In this document: positions 15,969 through 28,700 of the stretch, piece after piece
Layout of the letters: the number at the start of each line of letters is the position of its first letter
Position numbering within the stretch: position 1 is the stretch's first letter
Assembly (NCBI RefSeq): GCF_004102745.1
Contig: NZ_RLII01000030.1
Coordinates: forward strand, 1 to 38,720
Direction: 5' to 3'
Source: Acetivibrio mesophilus
GTDB lineage: Bacteria > Bacillota > Clostridia > Acetivibrionales > Acetivibrionaceae
DNA length: 38,720 nucleotides
Notes under the pieces: model-generated
What the model was told of the DNA's origin: nothing
Database searches by the model: none
Seen by the model: the letters and a program-made list of their open reading frames with translations, nothing else
Position numbers and translations under genes: made by a program

Positions 15969-18900
15969 ATGAAAAAAGTCATCAGTATGATCGTAGTTGT
16001 GGCCATGCTGACAACGCTTTTTGCTGGTATGATACCGCAAAAAGCGACGGCAGCAAGCACAATGACAGTCGAGATTGGCAAAGTTACAGGGGCTGTTGGA
16101 TCGACAGTAGAGATACCTGTAACACTAAGCGGAGTTCCATCAAAAGGGATAGTTAATGGTGACTTCGTATTAGGTTATGACCGAAAGGTGTTAGAAGTAA
16201 CATCGGTAACAGCAGGGGATATAGTAATCAATGCTAGAAACAGCTTTGATGGTGAGATCTACTCAGATGCTGGAGAAATTGCATTCCTGTATTCAGAAGA
16301 TACTGGAAGAGGAACAGAAGCAATTAAGCAAAATGGAGTATTTGCAGTAATAACAGCTACTGTCAAATCAGCTTCTCCGGCACCAATAACTTTGAAAGAA
16401 TTCGGTGCATTTGCAGACAACGATTTGGCCGATATTAGTACAATATTTATTGAAGGTGGAGTAAACCTTGGCGGTTCAACACCAACACCAAAGCCAACGG
16501 TTAAACCAAATGGTTTCACAGTAGAAATTGGCAAAGTTAAAGGTGCAGTTGGAGCAACAGTTGAGATACCTGTATACTTCAGTGGAGTACCTTCAAAGGG
16601 ATTGGTAAACGCTGACTTTACATTAAAGTATGATCCTAAAGTATTGACAATTGAAGATGTTGTAGCTGGAGACATAGTAATCAATGCTAGAAACAGCTTT
16701 GATGCAGAGATCTACTCAAGTGCTGGAGAAATCGCATTCCTGTATTCAGAAGATACTGGAAGAGGAACAGAAGCAATAAAACAAGATGGAGTATTTGCTA
16801 TAATAACAGCAACTGTAAAGACAAGTGGTTCAGGAGCTATTACTTGTACTGAAGTAGGTGGATTTGCAGATAATGATTTAGTTGAACATGACGTAACATT
16901 TATAAGCGGTGGTGTAAACGTTGGAGATGTAGTCGCAACACCAACACCAACACCAACTAAGGGAGCATCAACACCAACACCAACCAAAAAGCCAACGGCT
17001 CCTCCAAGTGGTTTGGTAGTAGAAATTAGCAAAGTTACAGCAGCAGTTGGAGCAACAGTTGAGATACCTGTATACTTCAGTGGAGTACCTTCAAAGGGAT
17101 TGGTAAACGCTGACTTTACATTAAAGTATGATCCTAAAGTATTGACAATTGAAGATGTTGTAGCTGGAGACATAGTAATCAATGCTAGAAACAGCTTTGA
17201 TGCAGAGATCTACTCAAGTGCTGGAGAAATCGCATTCCTGTATTCAGAAGATACTGGAAGAGGAACAGAAGCAATAAAACAAGATGGAGTATTTGCTATA
17301 ATAACAGCAACTGTAAAGACAAGTGGTTCAGGAGCTATTACTTGTACTGAAGTAGGTGGATTTGCAGATAATGATTTAGTTGAACATGACGTAACATTTA
17401 TAAGCGGTGGTGTAAACGTTGGAGATGTAGTCGCAACACCAACACCAACTAAGGGAGCAACAACACCATCACCAAAGCCAACGCTTAAACCAGGTAGTTT
17501 GACAGTAGAAATTGGCAAAGTTACAGCAGCAGTTGGAGCAACAGTTGAGATACCTGTATACTTCAGCGGAGTACCTTCAAAAGGATTGGTAAACGCTGAC
17601 TTTACATTAAAGTATGATCCGAAAGTATTGACAATAGAAGAAGTTGTAGCCGGAGATATAGTAATCAATGCTAGAAACAGCTTTGATGCTGAGATTTACT
17701 CAGATGTTGGAGAAATCGCATTCCTGTATTCAGAGGATACTGGAAGAGGAACAGAAGCAATAAAACAAGATGGCGTATTTGCAATAATAAGAGCAACTGT
17801 AAAGACAAGTGCTCCAGGGTTTATTACATGCACTGAAGTAGGTGGATTTGCAGATAATGATTTAACTGAACAAGACGTAACATTTATAAGCGGTGGTGTA
17901 AACGTTGGAAATGCTACCCCAACACCAACTAAGGGAGCAACACCAACACCAACTAAGCCAGCAACACCGACACCAACTAAGCCAGCAACACCGACGCCAA
18001 CTAAGCCAGTAGCGTCAGGTAACTTGAAAATTGAATTCTACAACAGTAATCCTGCTGATTCATCTAACTCAATAAATCCGCAGTTCAAGATTACTAATAA
18101 TGGAAGCAGTGCAGTAGACCTGTCCAAGCTTACATTAAGATACTACTATACAATAGATGGACAAAAGGATCAGACATTCTGGTGTGACCACGCTGCAATT
18201 ATCGGCAGCAATGGTAGCTATAACGGATTTACTGCAAATGTTAAAGCAACATTTGTAAAAATGAGTTCTTCAACAAATAACGCAGATACATACCTTGAAA
18301 TAAGCTTTACAGGTGGAAGCCTTGAAGCAGGTGCAAATCTTCAGATACAGGGTAGATTTGCAAAGAATGATTGGTCTAACTATACACAGTCAAATGACTA
18401 CTCATTCAAGGCAGGTTCACAGTATGTTGAATGGGATCAAGTAACAGCATACTTAAATGGTTCGCTTATATGGGGTAAAGAGCCAGGTGGCACAGTTGCA
18501 ACACCTACACCAACTAAGGGAGCAACAGCAACACCTACACCAACTAAGAAAGCGACACCGACACCAACTAAGCCAATAGATCCAAATGCATTGAAGGTTA
18601 CTATAGATACTGTAAGTGGCAAAGCTGGAAGTACAGTACAAATACCAGTGAGCTTCAGTGGAGTACCTTCAAAAGGATTGGTAAACTGTGACTTTACATT
18701 AAAGTATGATCCGAAAGTATTGACAATAGAAGAAGTTGTAGCTGGAGACATAGTAATCAATGCTAGAAACAGCTTTGATGCTGAGATTTACTCAGATGTT
18801 GGAGAAATCGCATTCCTGTATTCAGAGGATACTGGAAGAGGAACAGAAGCAATAAAGGCTAATGGAGTATTTGCAATAATAACTGCAACTATAAAGGCAG

Positions 18901-21446
18901 GAGCACCTAACGGATTAAGTGAAATAAAGGTAACAGAAGTAGGTGGCTTTGCAGACAATGACTTGGTTGAACATGAACCTTACTTTACTAATGGTGGAGT
19001 AGTTGTAGGTGGCGTAATAACATCTCCAACACCAACAGTAAAACCAACAATTGATCCGAACAAATTTGCAGTTACTATAGAGACTGTAAGTGGCAAAGCT
19101 GGAAGCACAGTACAAATACCGGTGAAATTCAGTGGAGTACCTTCAAAAGGATTGGTAAACGCTGACTTTACATTAAAGTATGACCCGAAAGTATTGACAA
19201 TAGAAGAAGTTGTAGCTGGAGACATAGTAATCAATGCTAGAAACAGCTTTGATGCTGAGATCTACTCAGATGTTGGAGAAATCGCATTCCTGTATTCAGA
19301 GGATACTGGAAGAGGAACAGAAGCAATTAAGGAAGATGGAGTATTTGCTATAATAACAGCAACTATAAAGGCAGGAGCACCTAACGGATTAAGTGAAATA
19401 AAGGCAACAGAAATCGGTGGTTTTGCAGACAATGACTTGGTTGAACATGAACCTCAGATTGTTAATGGTGGAGTAGTTGTAGGTGGCGTAATAACATCTC
19501 CAACACCAACAGTAAAACCAACAATTGATCCGAACAAATTCGCAGTTACTATAGAGACTGTAAGTGGTAAAGCTGGAAGCACAGTACAAATACCGGTGAA
19601 CTTCAGTGGAGTACCTTCAAAAGGATTGGTAAACGCTGACTTTACATTAAAGTATGACCCGAAAGTATTGACAATAGAAGAAGTTGTAGCCGGAGATATA
19701 GTAATCAATGCTAGAAATAGCTTTGATGCTGAGATCTACTCAGATGTTGGAGAAATTGCATTCCTGTATTCAGAGGATACTGGAAGAGGAACAGAAGCAA
19801 TAAAGGCTGATGGAGTATTTGCTATAATAACAGCAACTATAAAGGCAGGAGCACCTAACGGATTAAGTGAAATAAAGGCAACAGAAATCGGTGGTTTTGC
19901 AGACAATGACTTGGTTGAACATGAACCTCAGATTGTTAATGGTGGAGTAGTTGTAGGTGATGTAGTAGTATCTCCAACACCAACAGTAAAACCAACATCA
20001 ACAGTAAAACCAACAATTGATCCGAACAAATTCGCAGTTACTATAGAGACTGTGACTGGTAAAGCTGGAAGCACAGTACAAATACCGGTGAACTTCAGTG
20101 GAGTACCTTCAAAAGGATTGGTAAACGCTGACTTTACATTAAAGTATGACCCGAAAGTATTGACAATAGAAGAAGTTGTAGCCGGAGATATAGTAATCAA
20201 TGCTAGAAACAGCTTTGATGCTGAGATCTACTCAGATGCTGGAGAAATCGCATTCCTGTATTCAGAGGATACTGGAAGAGGAACAGAAGCAATAAAGGCT
20301 GATGGAGTATTTGCGATAATAACAGCAACTATAAAGACAGGAGCACCTAACGGATTAAGTGAAATAAAGGCAATAGAAATCGGTGGTTTTGCAGACAATG
20401 ACTTGGTTGAACATGAACCTCAGATTGTTAATGGTGGAGTAGTTGTAGGTGATGTGGTAGTATCCCCAACACCAACAGAAACAGTAGAGCCTACACCAAA
20501 GCCAACAGAAACAGTAGAACCGACAATAAATCCGGATGTAATGACAGTTAAGATAGGCAAAGTACAGGGAAGACCTGGAGAGACAGTTGAAATACCGATG
20601 AACTTGTTCGGTGTACCAGAAGCAGGAATAGTAAATGGTGACTTCTCATTGAAGTATGATCCGAGCGTATTGACTATAGAAGATGTTGTAGCTGGAGACA
20701 TAGTAATCAATGCTAGAAACAGCTTTGATGCTCAGATCTATCCAGAGGATGCATCAATCGCATTCCTGTATGCAGAGGATACCGGAAGAGGAACAGAAGC
20801 AATTAAGAAAGATGGACTATTTGCAACAATAATAGCAACCATAAATGCAGGAGCACCTGACGGATTAAGTGTAATTGAACTTGAAACATTCGGTTCATTT
20901 GCAGATAATGATCTGGTTGAAATCGAGACTGAGTTTATTAACGGTGGAGTACTTGTTAGCAGTCAAGTTGAATCCGGATATAAAGTATCAGGATACATTC
21001 TCCCAGACTTTAGCTTCAAAGCAACTAATGGACCAATTGTAAAAGCTGGATTCAAAGTTGAAGTAGTAGGAACAGACTTGTACGCTGTAACTGATGCTGA
21101 CGGATACTTTGAAATAGCTGAGGTACCGGAAAGTGCAATTGGCTATACATTGAAGATTTCAAGAGCTAACTACTTAGACAGAGAAATCGCAAATGTTATA
21201 GTTTCTGGTGATACTGAGGTTTCAACTTCATCAGATCCGATTATGATGTGGGCAGGAGATATTGTTAAAGACAATGCTATAAACATGAAAGACGTTATGG
21301 AAATCTTCAAGAGCTTTAACACTACTCCAGATGATGCGCTCTATAATGTAAATGCTGACCTTAACAGAAACGACGCAGTTAATATGGAAGACGTAATGAT
21401 TATTATGAAACACTTTGACACTACACCAGCTGATTACAACAACTAA
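15969..21446 (+). CDS. cipA: CipA primary scaffoldin: 9 type I cohesins, CBM3, X2, type II dockerin
   Basis: A 1825-residue secreted scaffoldin that gathers cellulosomal enzymes by cohesin-dockerin binding. Signal peptide 1-29 ([20 protein letters not shown]...). Order: cohesins 1-4 (31 to about 648), CBM3 (about 685-840; [38 protein letters not shown]), cohesins 5-9 (about 872-1664), X2 module (1670-1760; [13 protein letters not shown]) and a C-terminal type II dockerin with two calcium loops ([28 protein letters not shown]). Thr/Pro linkers ([11 protein letters not shown]) join the modules. The CBM binds cellulose and the dockerin binds type II cohesins of OlpB/Orf2p. Compared from memory with A. 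thermocellus, the cohesin number is the same but the CBM is placed two cohesins later. GGGAGG precedes the start. Confidence 0.97.
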   Translation: MKKVISMIVVVAMLTTLFAGMIPQKATAASTMTVEIGKVTGAVGSTVEIPVTLSGVPSKGIVNGDFVLGYDRKVLEVTSVTAGDIVINARNSFDGEIYSDAGEIAFLYSEDTGRGTEAIKQNGVFAVITATVKSASPAPITLKEFGAFADNDLADISTIFIEGGVNLGGSTPTPKPTVKPNGFTVEIGKVKGAVGATVEIPVYFSGVPSKGLVNADFTLKYDPKVLTIEDVVAGDIVINARNSFDAEIYSSAGEIAFLYSEDTGRGTEAIKQDGVFAIITATVKTSGSGAITCTEVGGFADNDLVEHDVTFISGGVNVGDVVATPTPTPTKGASTPTPTKKPTAPPSGLVVEISKVTAAVGATVEIPVYFSGVPSKGLVNADFTLKYDPKVLTIEDVVAGDIVINARNSFDAEIYSSAGEIAFLYSEDTGRGTEAIKQDGVFAIITATVKTSGSGAITCTEVGGFADNDLVEHDVTFISGGVNVGDVVATPTPTKGATTPSPKPTLKPGSLTVEIGKVTAAVGATVEIPVYFSGVPSKGLVNADFTLKYDPKVLTIEEVVAGDIVINARNSFDAEIYSDVGEIAFLYSEDTGRGTEAIKQDGVFAIIRATVKTSAPGFITCTEVGGFADNDLTEQDVTFISGGVNVGNATPTPTKGATPTPTKPATPTPTKPATPTPTKPVASGNLKIEFYNSNPADSSNSINPQFKITNNGSSAVDLSKLTLRYYYTIDGQKDQTFWCDHAAIIGSNGSYNGFTANVKATFVKMSSSTNNADTYLEISFTGGSLEAGANLQIQGRFAKNDWSNYTQSNDYSFKAGSQYVEWDQVTAYLNGSLIWGKEPGGTVATPTPTKGATATPTPTKKATPTPTKPIDPNALKVTIDTVSGKAGSTVQIPVSFSGVPSKGLVNCDFTLKYDPKVLTIEEVVAGDIVINARNSFDAEIYSDVGEIAFLYSEDTGRGTEAIKANGVFAIITATIKAGAPNGLSEIKVTEVGGFADNDLVEHEPYFTNGGVVVGGVITSPTPTVKPTIDPNKFAVTIETVSGKAGSTVQIPVKFSGVPSKGLVNADFTLKYDPKVLTIEEVVAGDIVINARNSFDAEIYSDVGEIAFLYSEDTGRGTEAIKEDGVFAIITATIKAGAPNGLSEIKATEIGGFADNDLVEHEPQIVNGGVVVGGVITSPTPTVKPTIDPNKFAVTIETVSGKAGSTVQIPVNFSGVPSKGLVNADFTLKYDPKVLTIEEVVAGDIVINARNSFDAEIYSDVGEIAFLYSEDTGRGTEAIKADGVFAIITATIKAGAPNGLSEIKATEIGGFADNDLVEHEPQIVNGGVVVGDVVVSPTPTVKPTSTVKPTIDPNKFAVTIETVTGKAGSTVQIPVNFSGVPSKGLVNADFTLKYDPKVLTIEEVVAGDIVINARNSFDAEIYSDAGEIAFLYSEDTGRGTEAIKADGVFAIITATIKTGAPNGLSEIKAIEIGGFADNDLVEHEPQIVNGGVVVGDVVVSPTPTETVEPTPKPTETVEPTINPDVMTVKIGKVQGRPGETVEIPMNLFGVPEAGIVNGDFSLKYDPSVLTIEDVVAGDIVINARNSFDAQIYPEDASIAFLYAEDTGRGTEAIKKDGLFATIIATINAGAPDGLSVIELETFGSFADNDLVEIETEFINGGVLVSSQVESGYKVSGYILPDFSFKATNGPIVKAGFKVEVVGTDLYAVTDADGYFEIAEVPESAIGYTLKISRANYLDREIANVIVSGDTEVSTSSDPIMMWAGDIVKDNAINMKDVMEIFKSFNTTPDDALYNVNADLNRNDAVNMEDVMIIMKHFDTTPADYNN
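16545..17448 (+). repeat. Perfect direct repeat covering CipA cohesins 2 and 3
   Basis: From 16545 the DNA of cohesin 2 recurs 498 bases later in cohesin 3. I compared line by line through the whole module into the following linker (about 400 bases) and found no difference. The other cohesins share long but imperfect blocks, notably the [17 protein letters not shown] and [15 protein letters not shown] segments. Confidence 0.85.
18021..18492 (+). other. CBM3 cellulose-binding module within CipA
   Basis: About 157 residues between cohesins 4 and 5, beginning [20 protein letters not shown] and ending with WGKEPGG. The aromatic and polar residues of the crystalline-cellulose face (W, Y, H and D in [16 protein letters not shown] and [11 protein letters not shown]) are present. 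This is the best conserved part of the protein relative to the A. thermocellus CipA that I recall. Confidence 0.93.
21252..21443 (+). other. Type II dockerin of CipA
   Basis: Two F-hand repeats, [20 protein letters not shown] and [20 protein letters not shown], follow the X2 module directly, the standard X-dockerin pair at the end of anchoring scaffoldins. Partners should be the type II cohesins of the next two genes. Confidence 0.9.
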
Positions 21447-21476
21447 CATACACAATATTAGAGAGAAAATATATTA

Positions 21477-21504
21477 GAGGAAGGATACTCTGGTATCCTT
21501 CCTC
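21477..21504 (+). other. Perfect stem-loop between cipA and olpB
   Basis: GAGGAAGGATAC-TCTG-GTATCCTTCCTC gives a 12-bp perfect stem 30 bases after the cipA stop. On the plus strand it is followed by AAATAAAAAA and not by a T run, so it is not a standard terminator. It may protect the 3' end of cipA mRNA or set the cipA/olpB ratio by processing. Confidence 0.7.
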
Positions 21505-21618
21505 AAATAAAAAAAGCAACTTATATTTATTGTTTCAGAAATAAACCAGATAGAATCATATTAATAATCAAGAGCTATATGTTATATATGAGCTGTTGAG
21601 GGGGGGAATTTTTTCTTC

Positions 21619-24600
21619 ATGAAGCATAAAAAAGTATTATCAATTTTTTTAACTATATTGTTAGTAATCTCTACCATATCAATAAACATATCTTATGCAG
21701 AAACAACTCCAAGTATCGAAATGGCTTTGGATAAAACCTCAGCCAGTGTAGGAGATATAATAACAGCTACAATAAAAATTAACAACATTAGCAACTTTGC
21801 AGGATATCATTTGAATATCAAATATGATCCTGCGGTTTTGCAACCGGTAGATCCTATTACAGGAGAGGCGTTTACTGATCGCACTATGCCTGTTAATAGT
21901 AATCTGTTAACGAATGAAAACTATGGTCCGGCTAATGTAGTGGCTAATAATATAAAGTCGGGAATTCTTAATTTTGGCTCTATGTATAGTTACTTAAAGG
22001 ATTACAAAGCTAGTGGAATAGACGAAGATACAGGCATAATAGGAGAAATTGGCTTTAAAGTTTTGAAGGAACAAAATACATCTATTAAATTTGAAGATAC
22101 AAAGACAATGCCTGATGGAATATCAGGTACAAATTTATTTGACTGGGATTCTGAGATGATAGCCGGATATACTGTAATACAACCGAATCCTATAGTTGTT
22201 GTTCCAGGACCATTGCCAGAGGACGCATATGTAGCAATGGAATTAGACAAAACAGAAGTAGAAGTGGGCGACATAATAACAGGAACAATAAAGATAAACA
22301 ACATAAAGAACTTCTCAGGATACCAGCTGAACATCAAGTATGATCCTACAGTGCTTGAAGCAGTGGATCTAGAAACAGGAGAAGCGATAGAAAGCAGGAC
22401 AATGCCTGTAGTTGGAGGAACAGTACAGCAGAATGATAATTATGGACCGACATCAATAGTAGCGAACAATATAGCAGCAGGTATACTGAATTTTGGTAGC
22501 ACATATTCATATCTAGCTGACTATAGGGCATCAGGAAAAGCAGAAGAAACAGGAATAATAGGAAAGATAGGCTTTAAGGTATTAAAAGCCGAGAACACAA
22601 CAATAAAGTTTGTAGATACAGCAGCAATGCCGGATGGAATATCAGGTACAAATTTATTTGACTGGAATGGAGATATGCTTTCAGGATATGCTGTAATACA
22701 ACCAAAGGCAATAACAGCAGGCGGTGTAATACCGACACCAACAGAAACTGTAGAGCCTACACCTACAGCAACAGTAGAACCAACAGCATTGCCAGAGGAC
22801 GCATATGTGGCAATGGAATTAGACAAAACAGAAGTAGAAGTGGGAGACATAATAACAGGAACAATAAAGATAAACAACATAAAGAACTTCTCAGGATACC
22901 AGCTGAACATCAAGTATGATCCTACAGTGCTTGAAGCAGTGGATCTAGAAACAGGAGAAGCGATAGAAGGCAGGACAATGCCTGTAGTTGGAGGAACAGT
23001 ACAGCAGAATGATAATTATGGACCGACAACAATAGTAGCGAACAATATAGCAGCAGGTATACTGAATTTTGGTAGCACATATTCATACCTAGCTGACTAT
23101 AGGGCATCAGGAAAAGCAGAAGAAACAGGAATAATAGGAAAGATAGGCTTTAAGGTATTAAAAGCCGAGAACACAACAATAAAGTTTGTAGATACAGCAA
23201 CAATGCCGGATGGAATATCAGGTACAAATTTATTTGACTGGCATGGAGATATGATTACAGGATATGCTGTAATACAACCAAAGGCAATAACAGCAGGCGG
23301 TGTGATACCGACACCAACAGAAACAGTAGAACCTACGCCTACTACGACAGTAGAACCAACACCAACAGAGACTGTAGAGCCTACAGCAACAGTAGAACCA
23401 ACACCAACAGAAACAGTAGAGCCTACGCCTACTGCGACTGTAGAACCTACAGCATTGCCAGAGGACGCATATGTGGCAATGGAATTAGACAAAACAGAAG
23501 TAGAAGTAGGGGACATAATAACAGGAACAATAAAGATAAACAACATAAAGAACTTCTCAGGATACCAGTTGAACATCAAGTATGATCCTACAGTGCTTGA
23601 AGCAGTGGATCTAGAAACAGGAGAAGCGATAGAAGGCAGGACAATGCCTGTAGTTGGAGGAACAGTACAGCAGAATGAAAATTATGGACCGACATCAATA
23701 GTAGCGAACAATATAGCAGCAGGTGTACTGAATTTTGGTAGCACATATTCATATCTAGCTGACTATAGGGCATCAGGAAAAGCAGAAGAAACAGGAATAA
23801 TAGGAAAGGTAGGCTTTAAGGTATTAAAAGCCGAGAACACAACAATAAAGTTTGTAGATACAGCAGCAATGCCGGATGCGATAGAAGGAACATTTATGTT
23901 TGACTGGAATGGAGATATGATTTCAGGATATGCTGTAATACAACCAAAGGCAATAACAGCAGGCGGTGTAATACCGACACCAACAGAGACGGTAGAGCCT
24001 ACACCTACAGCAACAGTAGAGCCAACACCAACAGAGACAGTAGAACCTACACCATTGCCAGATGACTCATATGTAGCAATGGAATTAGACAAAACAGAAG
24101 TAGAAGTAGGGGACATAATAACAGCAACAATAAGGATAAACAAAATGAGTACCTTGTCAGGATACCAGCTTAATATTAAGTATGATCCGACAGTACTTCA
24201 GGCAGTGAATATAGAAACAGGAGAACCGATAGAAAGCAAGACAATGCCTGTAGTTGGAGGAACAGTACAACAAAATAAGAAGTACGGACCGACAAAGATA
24301 GTAGCAAACAATATAGCAGAAGGTAGACTGAATTTTGGAAGTGGATACTCATACCTAATTGACTATAAGGCATCAGGAAAACCAGAAGAAACAGGATTAA
24401 TAGGAAAGATAGGCTTTAAGGTATTAAAAGCGGAGAACACAAGGATAAGGTTTGAAGAGACAGTAGGAATGCCGGGATCCATAGAAGGAACATTTATGTT
24501 CGATTGGGATGGAAACATGATTACAGAATATGCTGTAATACAACCAAAGCCAATAACAGCAGGCGGTGTAAAACCAACACCGACAGAAACTGTGGAGCCT

Positions 24601-27600
24601 ACACCTACAGCAACAGTAGAACCAACACCAACAGAAACTGTGGAGCCTACACCAACACCAACAGTAGAACCAACACCAACAGAGACAGTAGAGCCTACAC
24701 CAACACCAACAGTAGAACCAACACCGACAGAGACAGTAGAGCCTACACCAACACCAACAGTAGAACCAACACCGACAGAGACAGTAGAGCCTACACCTAC
24801 AGCAACAGTAGAACCAACACCGACAGAGACAGTAGAGCCTACACCTACAGCAACAGTAGAACCAACACCGACAGAGACAGTAGAGCCTACACCTACAGCA
24901 ACAGTAGAACCAACACCAACAGAGACAGTAGAGCCTACGCCTACAGCAACAGTAGAACCAACACCAACAGAGACAGTAGAACCTACACCATTGCCAGATG
25001 ACTCATATGTAGCAATGGAATTAGACAAAACAGAAGTAGAAGTAGGGGACATAATAACAGCAACAATAAAGATAAACAAGATGAGTACCTTATCAGGATA
25101 CCAGCTTAATATTAAGTATGATCCGACAGTACTTCAGGCAGTGAATATAGAAACAGGAGAACCAATAGAAAGCAAGACAATGCCTGTAGTTGGAGGAACA
25201 GTACAACAAAATAAGAAGTACGGACCGACAAAGATAGTAGCAAACAATATAGCAGAAGGTAGACTGAATTTTGGAAGTGGATACTCATACCTAATTGACT
25301 ATAAGGCATCAGGAAAACCAGAAGAAACAGGATTAATAGGAAAGATAGGCTTTAAGGTATTAAAAGCGGAGAACACAAGGATAAGGTTTGAAGAGACAGT
25401 AGGAATGCCGGGATCCATAGAAGGAACATTTATGTTCGATTGGGATGGAAACATGATTACAGGATATGCTGTAATACAACCAAAGGCAATAACAGCAGGT
25501 GGTGTAAAACCAACACCGACAGAAACTGTGGAGCCTACACCTACAGCAACAGTAGAACCAACACCAACAGAAACTATAGAGCCTACACCGACACCAACAG
25601 AAACTGTAGAGCCTACACCGACACCAACAGAAACTGTAGAGCCTACACCGACACCAACAGAAACTGTAGAGCCTACGCCTACTGCGACTGTAGAACCTAC
25701 ACCATTGCCAGAGGACGCATATGTAGCAATGGAATTAGACAAAACAGAAGTAGAAGTGGGCGACATAATAACAGGAACAATAAAGATAAACAACATAAAG
25801 AACTTCTCAGGATACCAGCTGAACATCAAGTATGATCCTACAGTGCTTGAAGCAGTGGATCTAGAAACAGGAGAAGCGATAGAAGGCAGGACAATGCCTG
25901 TAGTTGGAGGAACGGTACAGCAGAATGAAAATTATGGACCGACATCAATAGTAGCGAACAATATAGCAGCAGGTATACTGAATTTTGGTAGCACATATTC
26001 ATACCTAGCTGACTATAGGGCATCAGGAAAAGCAGAAGAAACAGGAATAATAGGAAAGATAGGCTTTAAGGTATTAAAAGCCGAGAATACAACAATAAAG
26101 TTTGTAGATACAGCAACAATGCCGGATGGAATATCAGGTACGAATTTATTTGACTGGCATGGAGATATGATTACAGGATATGCTGTAATACAACCAAAGG
26201 CAATAACAGCTGGCGGTGTAATACCGACACCAACAGAGACGGTAGAGCCTACACCTACAGCAACAGTAGAGCCTACACCAACACCAACAGAGACTGTAGA
26301 GCCTACACCAACACCAACTGAAACTGTAGAGCCTACACCAACACCAACAGAGACTGTAGAGCCTACACCAACACCAACTGAAACTGTAGAGCCTACACCA
26401 ACACCAACTGAAACTGTAGAGCCTACACCAACACCAACAGAGACTGTAGAGCCTACACCAACACCAACTGAAACTGTAGAGCCTACACCAACACCAACTG
26501 AAACTGTAGAGCCTACACCAACACCAACTGAAACTGTAGAGCCTACACCAACACCAACAGAGACTGTAGAGCCTACACCAACACCAACTGAGACTGTAGA
26601 GCCTACACCAACACCGACAGAAACTGTAGAGCCTACACCAACACCAACAGAAACAGTAGAGCCTACACCAACACCGACAGAAACAGTAGAGCCTACACCA
26701 ACACCAACAGAAACTGTAGAGCCTACACCAACACCAACAGAAACTGTAGAGCCTACACCAACACCGACAGAAACAGTAGAGCCTACACCAACACCAACAG
26801 AGACTGTAGAGCCTACACCGACACCAACTGAGACTGTAGAGCCTACACCGACACCAACAGAAACAGTAGAGCCTACACCAACACCAACAGAAACTGTAGA
26901 GCCAACACCAACACCAACTGAGACAGTAGAGCCTACACCGACACCAACAGAAACTGTAGAGCCTACACCGACACCAACAGAAACTGTAGAGCCTACACCG
27001 ACACCAACAGAGACTGTAGAGCCAACACCAACACCAACAGAAACTGTAGAGCCTACACCGACACCAACAGAAACTGTAGAGCCTACACCGACACCAACTG
27101 AGACTGTAGAGCCTACACCAACACCAACAGAGACTGTAGAGCCTACACCAACACCAACAGAAACTGTAGAGCCTACACCGACACCAACAGAAACAGTAGA
27201 GCCTACACCAACACCAACAGCGACAGTAGAGCCAACAAGTGGCGGTGGCAGCGGTGGTGGAGGCAGCAGCGGTGGCGGCGGTGGCGGCGGTGGTAGTTCA
27301 ACAGCTACACCTACACCAACAGCAACACCAACAGCTACGCCTACAGCGACATCAACTGCTGTAATTACTCAACCTCCTACAGAGGTGCCTGCTGCGGGTG
27401 GAGAGCATGCAGCATACTTGAGAGGGTATCCGGACGGAAGCTTTAAGCCTGAAAGAAATATAACAAGAGCAGAAGCTGCAGTAATTTTTGCTAAGCTGCT
27501 TGGGGCTAATGAAAGCGATGCTGCTGAGTATACAATTTCATATACTGACCTTAGTGATACTCACTGGGCAGCATGGGCTATTAAATATGCATCAGACAAG

Positions 27601-28053
27601 GGCTTGTTTAAGGGATATCCTGATGGCTCATTTAAGCCAGATCAGAACATAACAAGAGCGGAATTTGCAACTGTTGTACTGGAGTTCCTAAAGATAGTTA
27701 AGGATCAGGAAATAATTGATAAGCTGGCAGCGTTAGACATAAGTGTTCCGAAGTTTGACGATTCGATAGGACACTGGGCACAGGAGAGCATTGAGAGACT
27801 GTCCCGCATGGGTTATATTAGTGGATATCCAAACGGAACGTTCCAACCTCAGAGCTTTATTAAACGTTCCGAAAGTGTGGCACTAATTAATAGGGCGTTG
27901 GAGAGAGGTCCGCTTAATGAAGCACCGAAGACCTTCCCTGATGTTGATGAATCATACTGGGCATTCAGAGATATTGCAGAAGGTGCTCTTGATCACAAGT
28001 TCATAATTAAAGAAGATAATATAGAAGTATTTCTGCAAATAATCGAAAAATAA
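21619..28053 (+). CDS. olpB: OlpB-type anchoring scaffoldin: 7 type II cohesins, SLH domain
   Basis: A 2144-residue surface anchor. Signal peptide 1-27 (ending ISYA), then seven type II cohesins at DNA 21706-22200, 22225-22721, 22801-23297, 23467-23963, 24067-24563, 25003-25499 and 25717-26213, each with the pattern [20 protein letters not shown] ... YQLNIKYDP ... NFGS.YSYL.DY ... [14 protein letters not shown]. They are joined by Thr/Pro/Glu linkers (PTPTETVEP). A linker of about 340 residues, a Gly/Ser segment (27238-27300) and three SLH repeats ([59 protein letters not shown]) follow. It binds the CipA dockerin and fixes up to seven cellulosomes to the cell wall. GGGGGGGAA precedes the ATG. 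Confidence 0.96.
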   Translation: MKHKKVLSIFLTILLVISTISINISYAETTPSIEMALDKTSASVGDIITATIKINNISNFAGYHLNIKYDPAVLQPVDPITGEAFTDRTMPVNSNLLTNENYGPANVVANNIKSGILNFGSMYSYLKDYKASGIDEDTGIIGEIGFKVLKEQNTSIKFEDTKTMPDGISGTNLFDWDSEMIAGYTVIQPNPIVVVPGPLPEDAYVAMELDKTEVEVGDIITGTIKINNIKNFSGYQLNIKYDPTVLEAVDLETGEAIESRTMPVVGGTVQQNDNYGPTSIVANNIAAGILNFGSTYSYLADYRASGKAEETGIIGKIGFKVLKAENTTIKFVDTAAMPDGISGTNLFDWNGDMLSGYAVIQPKAITAGGVIPTPTETVEPTPTATVEPTALPEDAYVAMELDKTEVEVGDIITGTIKINNIKNFSGYQLNIKYDPTVLEAVDLETGEAIEGRTMPVVGGTVQQNDNYGPTTIVANNIAAGILNFGSTYSYLADYRASGKAEETGIIGKIGFKVLKAENTTIKFVDTATMPDGISGTNLFDWHGDMITGYAVIQPKAITAGGVIPTPTETVEPTPTTTVEPTPTETVEPTATVEPTPTETVEPTPTATVEPTALPEDAYVAMELDKTEVEVGDIITGTIKINNIKNFSGYQLNIKYDPTVLEAVDLETGEAIEGRTMPVVGGTVQQNENYGPTSIVANNIAAGVLNFGSTYSYLADYRASGKAEETGIIGKVGFKVLKAENTTIKFVDTAAMPDAIEGTFMFDWNGDMISGYAVIQPKAITAGGVIPTPTETVEPTPTATVEPTPTETVEPTPLPDDSYVAMELDKTEVEVGDIITATIRINKMSTLSGYQLNIKYDPTVLQAVNIETGEPIESKTMPVVGGTVQQNKKYGPTKIVANNIAEGRLNFGSGYSYLIDYKASGKPEETGLIGKIGFKVLKAENTRIRFEETVGMPGSIEGTFMFDWDGNMITEYAVIQPKPITAGGVKPTPTETVEPTPTATVEPTPTETVEPTPTPTVEPTPTETVEPTPTPTVEPTPTETVEPTPTPTVEPTPTETVEPTPTATVEPTPTETVEPTPTATVEPTPTETVEPTPTATVEPTPTETVEPTPTATVEPTPTETVEPTPLPDDSYVAMELDKTEVEVGDIITATIKINKMSTLSGYQLNIKYDPTVLQAVNIETGEPIESKTMPVVGGTVQQNKKYGPTKIVANNIAEGRLNFGSGYSYLIDYKASGKPEETGLIGKIGFKVLKAENTRIRFEETVGMPGSIEGTFMFDWDGNMITGYAVIQPKAITAGGVKPTPTETVEPTPTATVEPTPTETIEPTPTPTETVEPTPTPTETVEPTPTPTETVEPTPTATVEPTPLPEDAYVAMELDKTEVEVGDIITGTIKINNIKNFSGYQLNIKYDPTVLEAVDLETGEAIEGRTMPVVGGTVQQNENYGPTSIVANNIAAGILNFGSTYSYLADYRASGKAEETGIIGKIGFKVLKAENTTIKFVDTATMPDGISGTNLFDWHGDMITGYAVIQPKAITAGGVIPTPTETVEPTPTATVEPTPTPTETVEPTPTPTETVEPTPTPTETVEPTPTPTETVEPTPTPTETVEPTPTPTETVEPTPTPTETVEPTPTPTETVEPTPTPTETVEPTPTPTETVEPTPTPTETVEPTPTPTETVEPTPTPTETVEPTPTPTETVEPTPTPTETVEPTPTPTETVEPTPTPTETVEPTPTPTETVEPTPTPTETVEPTPTPTETVEPTPTPTETVEPTPTPTETVEPTPTPTETVEPTPTPTETVEPTPTPTETVEPTPTPTETVEPTPTPTETVEPTPTPTETVEPTPTPTETVEPTPTPTETVEPTPTPTETVEPTPTPTATVEPTSGGGSGGGGSSGGGGGGGGSSTATPTPTATPTATPTATSTAVITQPPTEVPAAGGEHAAYLRGYPDGSFKPERNITRAEAAVIFAKLLGANESDAAEYTISYTDLSDTHWAAWAIKYASDKGLFKGYPDGSFKPDQNITRAEFATVVLEFLKIVKDQEIIDKLAALDISVPKFDDSIGHWAQESIERLSRMGYISGYPNGTFQPQSFIKRSESVALINRALERGPLNEAPKTFPDVDESYWAFRDIAEGALDHKFIIKEDNIEVFLQIIEK
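26281..27240 (+). repeat. 30-base minisatellite encoding the OlpB linker
   Basis: Thirty-two tandem 30-base units run without interruption of phase. Thirty-one encode [10 protein letters not shown]-type decapeptides and the last is the [10 protein letters not shown] variant before the Gly-rich segment. Units differ only at synonymous sites (ACA/ACC-type choices such as ACCAACTGAAACTGTA versus ACCGACAGAAACAGTA), arranged in mosaic blocks. Copy number is likely unstable and may be misassembled from short reads. Confidence 0.93.
27409..28002 (+). other. Three SLH repeats of OlpB
   Basis: Three S-layer homology repeats with the ITRAE/IKRSE motif: [31 protein letters not shown] and [15 protein letters not shown]. 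These bind pyruvylated secondary cell wall polymer in other clostridia. The same three-part anchor, with matching motifs, ends the next two proteins. Confidence 0.9.
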
Positions 28054-28073
28054 TATACTAAAATAACTTAATT

Positions 28074-28122
28074 CAAAGCTGTTGCATTTAAGATTAATTT
28101 CTTTGATGCAGCAGCTTTTTTA
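28074..28122 (+). terminator. Intrinsic terminator after olpB
   Basis: AAAGCTGTTGCAT pairs with ATGCAGCAGCTTT and is followed by TTTT, 21 bases after the stop codon. It separates olpB from the orf2p promoter. Confidence 0.85.
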
Positions 28123-28233
28123 TGTATCTTGCAATAAACATGGTGCATTTGATTTATATACTGCAGTATATATAAAATGAAAAAGGATAGAGTACAGATT
28201 GTCTTAGAAGGAAGAGATTATTTGTAAAATGAC

Positions 28234-28262
28234 TTGAAACATTCATAAAACTAATTTATAAT
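28234..28262 (+). promoter_or_regulatory. Consensus sigma-A promoter for orf2p-olpA
   Basis: TTGAAA (28234-28239) and TATAAT (28257-28262) are 17 bases apart, the same combination as the distal cipA promoter. The predicted leader is about 460 bases long. Confidence 0.65.
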
Positions 28263-28673
28263 TAAATATATAATAGATAAATAAATTTAAGCATTTATAT
28301 AGAAAAAATATATTTCATTAGTTGCTGTAATCGATTTTTTTGTCTGGGGAGGAATTGTTGTGTTCTGCTACATTTAAAAATCTTACCTTATCTCATTCAA
28401 AAGTTTATTTTCAAAGACTTATATTCATATTGTGCCAGCTTCTATTCCCGCTATTGATACAGTCTATACAATCCAATTGTAAAATTTGAAAATAATTGTT
28501 GTAGCTTTAATACCGAACTAAATAATTGATGGAATTCGAGTACCATAACCCAACATAACATCAATATCCTGGGATTATTTATATTTGCTTAAGGCAGAGC
28601 ATACCATAAAAACAATGAAGGTTTTTATCCTTCATAAAAATATATCAAATAAAAATTATTTTGGAGGTGTTAA

Positions 28674-28700
28674 ATGAGTAATAAAAAGAGTAGAAGGTAA
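28674..28700 (+). CDS. Eight-residue leader peptide candidate (MSNKKSRR)
   Basis: ATG at 28674 has an excellent ribosome binding site (TGGAGGTG, 28662-28669) and a frame of eight codons, MSNKKSRR, ending 32 bases before orf2p. The site is stronger than many in the window, which is unusual if it serves nothing. It could be a regulatory leader peptide or the stub of a lost gene. Confidence 0.35.
   Translation: MSNKKSRR

Noticed and set aside
16259-20710. Repeated minus-strand frames beginning [15 protein letters not shown] opposite cipA
   Set aside because: They recur once per cohesin at the same place and lack ribosome binding sites, so they are shadows of the repeated module.
24363-25079. 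Long minus-strand frames rich in [10 protein letters not shown] opposite olpB
   Set aside because: They are the antisense reading of the Thr/Pro/Glu linker codons; periodic sequence without stops produces them automatically.
26281-27240. CRISPR array considered for the 30-base repeats
   Set aside because: There are no unique spacers; the units abut and encode an in-frame protein linker.
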